Positions 63,086-64,000 of a stretch of 64,000 nt of DNA are shown piece after piece. Position 1 is the stretch's first letter. Every line of letters begins with the position of its first letter. A program made the translations under genes and the position numbers. The notes below the pieces were generated by a model. The model saw nothing but the letters and a program-made list of their open reading frames with translations. It searched no databases and had not been told where the DNA came from. The DNA is taken from positions 7,316,001 to 7,380,000 of the forward strand of contig NZ_CP082164.1 in NCBI RefSeq assembly GCF_023101685.1, in the 5' to 3' direction. This DNA comes from Bradyrhizobium sp. 186. GTDB lineage: Bacteria > Pseudomonadota > Alphaproteobacteria > Rhizobiales > Xanthobacteraceae.

Positions 63086-63949
63086 CTACACCACCGTTCG
63101 GTGCCGCTCGATGCAGGTGCGGAGCACTTCGTCCATTGATCTACCCCACCAGTCGTTGGAGAAAATCTCGATCTCGGAATAGCCGGCATAGCCCTGCGCT
63201 TCGACCGCGGCGCGCACGGATTTGATGTCGATCACACCGTCGCCCATCATGCCGCGGTCGTTGAGGATGTCCTTGGTCGGCACCAGCCAATCGCAGACGT
63301 GGAATGCCAGCAAACGATCCTTGCCGGCGCGTGCGATCTGTTCCTTCAGCTCCGGATCCCACCAGATGTGATAGACGTCGAGCGCGACGCCGAGCATGCC
63401 GCTGCGGCCGGGATCGAGCCGGTCGCAGATGTCGAGCGCCTGCTTCGTTGTATTGACGCAGGCGCGGTCCGCCGCGTAGGCGGGATGCAAGGGTTCGATC
63501 GCGAGCGGCAGCTTTGCCTGCTTGGCATAATCGAGCATCTCGGCCAGCGCCTCTTCGACCTGCGTCCGCGCGCCGGCGATGTCCTTCGACGCCTCGCTGC
63601 CAGGCCGCGAATATTGCGGCAGGCCGCCGACGACCAGCACGATGCAGGGCGCACCCAGCGCCTTGGCTTCATCGACACAACGCCGGTTGTCGTCGCGCAC
63701 CTCGCTTCGGCGCGAGGCATCAGAGGTGAACATGCCGCCGCGGCAATAGCCGGACAATTCGAGCCCGGCCTCGCGCACCGCACGCGTGGCGCGGTCTAGA
63801 CCGACGGCGGCGACCTGATCGCGCCAGGGGTCGATGGCGCGGATGCCCTGACGCGCGCACGCATCGATGATCTCGACGAGGTCACCCTGCTTGCGGACTG
63901 TCGCCGTGTTCAGCGATAGCCAGCGATGGTCGGACGAAAAATCGCGCAT
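63086..63949 (-). CDS. Sugar phosphate isomerase/epimerase family protein
   Basis: The 287-residue protein is an AP endonuclease 2-type TIM barrel (xylose isomerase-like). Segments include LSGYCRGGMFTSDA, PCIVLVVGGLP, LAIEPLHPAYAADRACVNTT with the metal Glu, GVALDVYHIWWDPEL and HVCDWLVPTKD, and the final metal Glu in YAGYSEIEIFSNDWW. Family members interconvert ketoses or inositol derivatives. The start overlaps the stop of an upstream gene by one base (TAATG), so it is in an operon reaching beyond the window. Confidence 0.85.
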   Translation of the reverse strand: MRDFSSDHRWLSLNTATVRKQGDLVEIIDACARQGIRAIDPWRDQVAAVGLDRATRAVREAGLELSGYCRGGMFTSDASRRSEVRDDNRRCVDEAKALGAPCIVLVVGGLPQYSRPGSEASKDIAGARTQVEEALAEMLDYAKQAKLPLAIEPLHPAYAADRACVNTTKQALDICDRLDPGRSGMLGVALDVYHIWWDPELKEQIARAGKDRLLAFHVCDWLVPTKDILNDRGMMGDGVIDIKSVRAAVEAQGYAGYSEIEIFSNDWWGRSMDEVLRTCIERHRTVV

Positions 63950-64000
63950 TAGGATTCGATCCCGTGCGAAGCCAGCACCGTTTTCATCCGCAGCGTCGCC
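63949..64000 (-). CDS. C-terminal end of an upstream operon gene (partial)
   Basis: One minus-strand frame reads ATLRMKTVLASHGIES and stops at TAA overlapping the isomerase start by one base. Only 16 codons are in the window, so the product cannot be identified; a sugar dehydrogenase would be a common neighbour but this is a guess. Confidence 0.5.
   Translation of the reverse strand, partial: ATLRMKTVLASHGIES

Overview
The window is high-GC DNA of an alphaproteobacterium, most likely Bradyrhizobium or a close relative. This rests on recognition rather than a search: phenylacetate genes, phasins and a PHA synthase, a GcrA-like regulator, several Opp-type importers, and the dispersed palindromes near 2.2, 4.6, 14.2 and 32.2 kb, which I know from Bradyrhizobium intergenic regions. 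No rRNA, tRNA or CRISPR array was seen.

Layout. 0-2.1 kb: the start of a phenylacetyl-CoA epoxidase operon (paaX, paaA, partial paaB; minus strand). 2.3-6.3 kb: a lipase-like hydrolase, a DUF445 membrane protein and an IS110-family transposase. 6.4-9.2 kb: a polyhydroxyalkanoate module (phasin, GNAT, class III PhaC, short PhaE-like subunit). 9.4-18 kb: lipid and xenobiotic enzymes, namely alpha/beta hydrolases, a class I methyltransferase, a self-sufficient P450-reductase fusion, an epoxide hydrolase, a wax ester synthase/DGAT and a DUF6489 protein. 18.4-32.2 kb: fourteen kilobases of plus-strand genes encoding two complete Opp/Dpp-type ABC importers around a gamma-glutamyltransferase gene and a DUF1028 gene; the gamma-glutamyltransferase frame is broken by an apparent one-base deletion. 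32.2-37.2 kb: a translationally coupled signalling operon (sensor kinase, response regulator, response regulator-adenylate cyclase, unrecognised enzyme-like protein). 37.4-42.4 kb: a TetR-RND efflux operon. 42.6-46.5 kb: a two-subunit ThDP enzyme, a P450 and ornithine aminotransferase.

46.5-63.1 kb is accessory and mosaic. A secreted Pro/Ala/Gln-rich protein with two Spy-like repeats ends at 48407. The last 106 bases around its stop recur without a mismatch at 62965-63070, and a diverged longer copy sits at 54540-54994. Between the outer copies lie an IS630-type element carrying a divergent HTH gene, a large SAM-cyclase-AAA-TPR regulator, two decayed genes, and many small genes (dodecin, phasin, GcrA-like, acidic and CxxC proteins, a Crp-like regulator, a serine hydrolase) separated by long empty stretches. 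This looks like an island or a nested duplication built on the 3' end of the Spy-like gene; no integrase is visible. After the last repeat, chromosomal-type metabolism resumes with a sugar phosphate isomerase/epimerase operon.

Working together: the paa genes, PHA genes, P450s, hydrolases and wax ester synthase fit a bacterium that takes up and stores carbon from aromatic and fatty compounds. The ABC-GGT-DUF1028 block fits uptake and processing of small peptides or gamma-glutamyl compounds. The cyclase operon and the SAM-cyclase protein point to heavy cAMP signalling.
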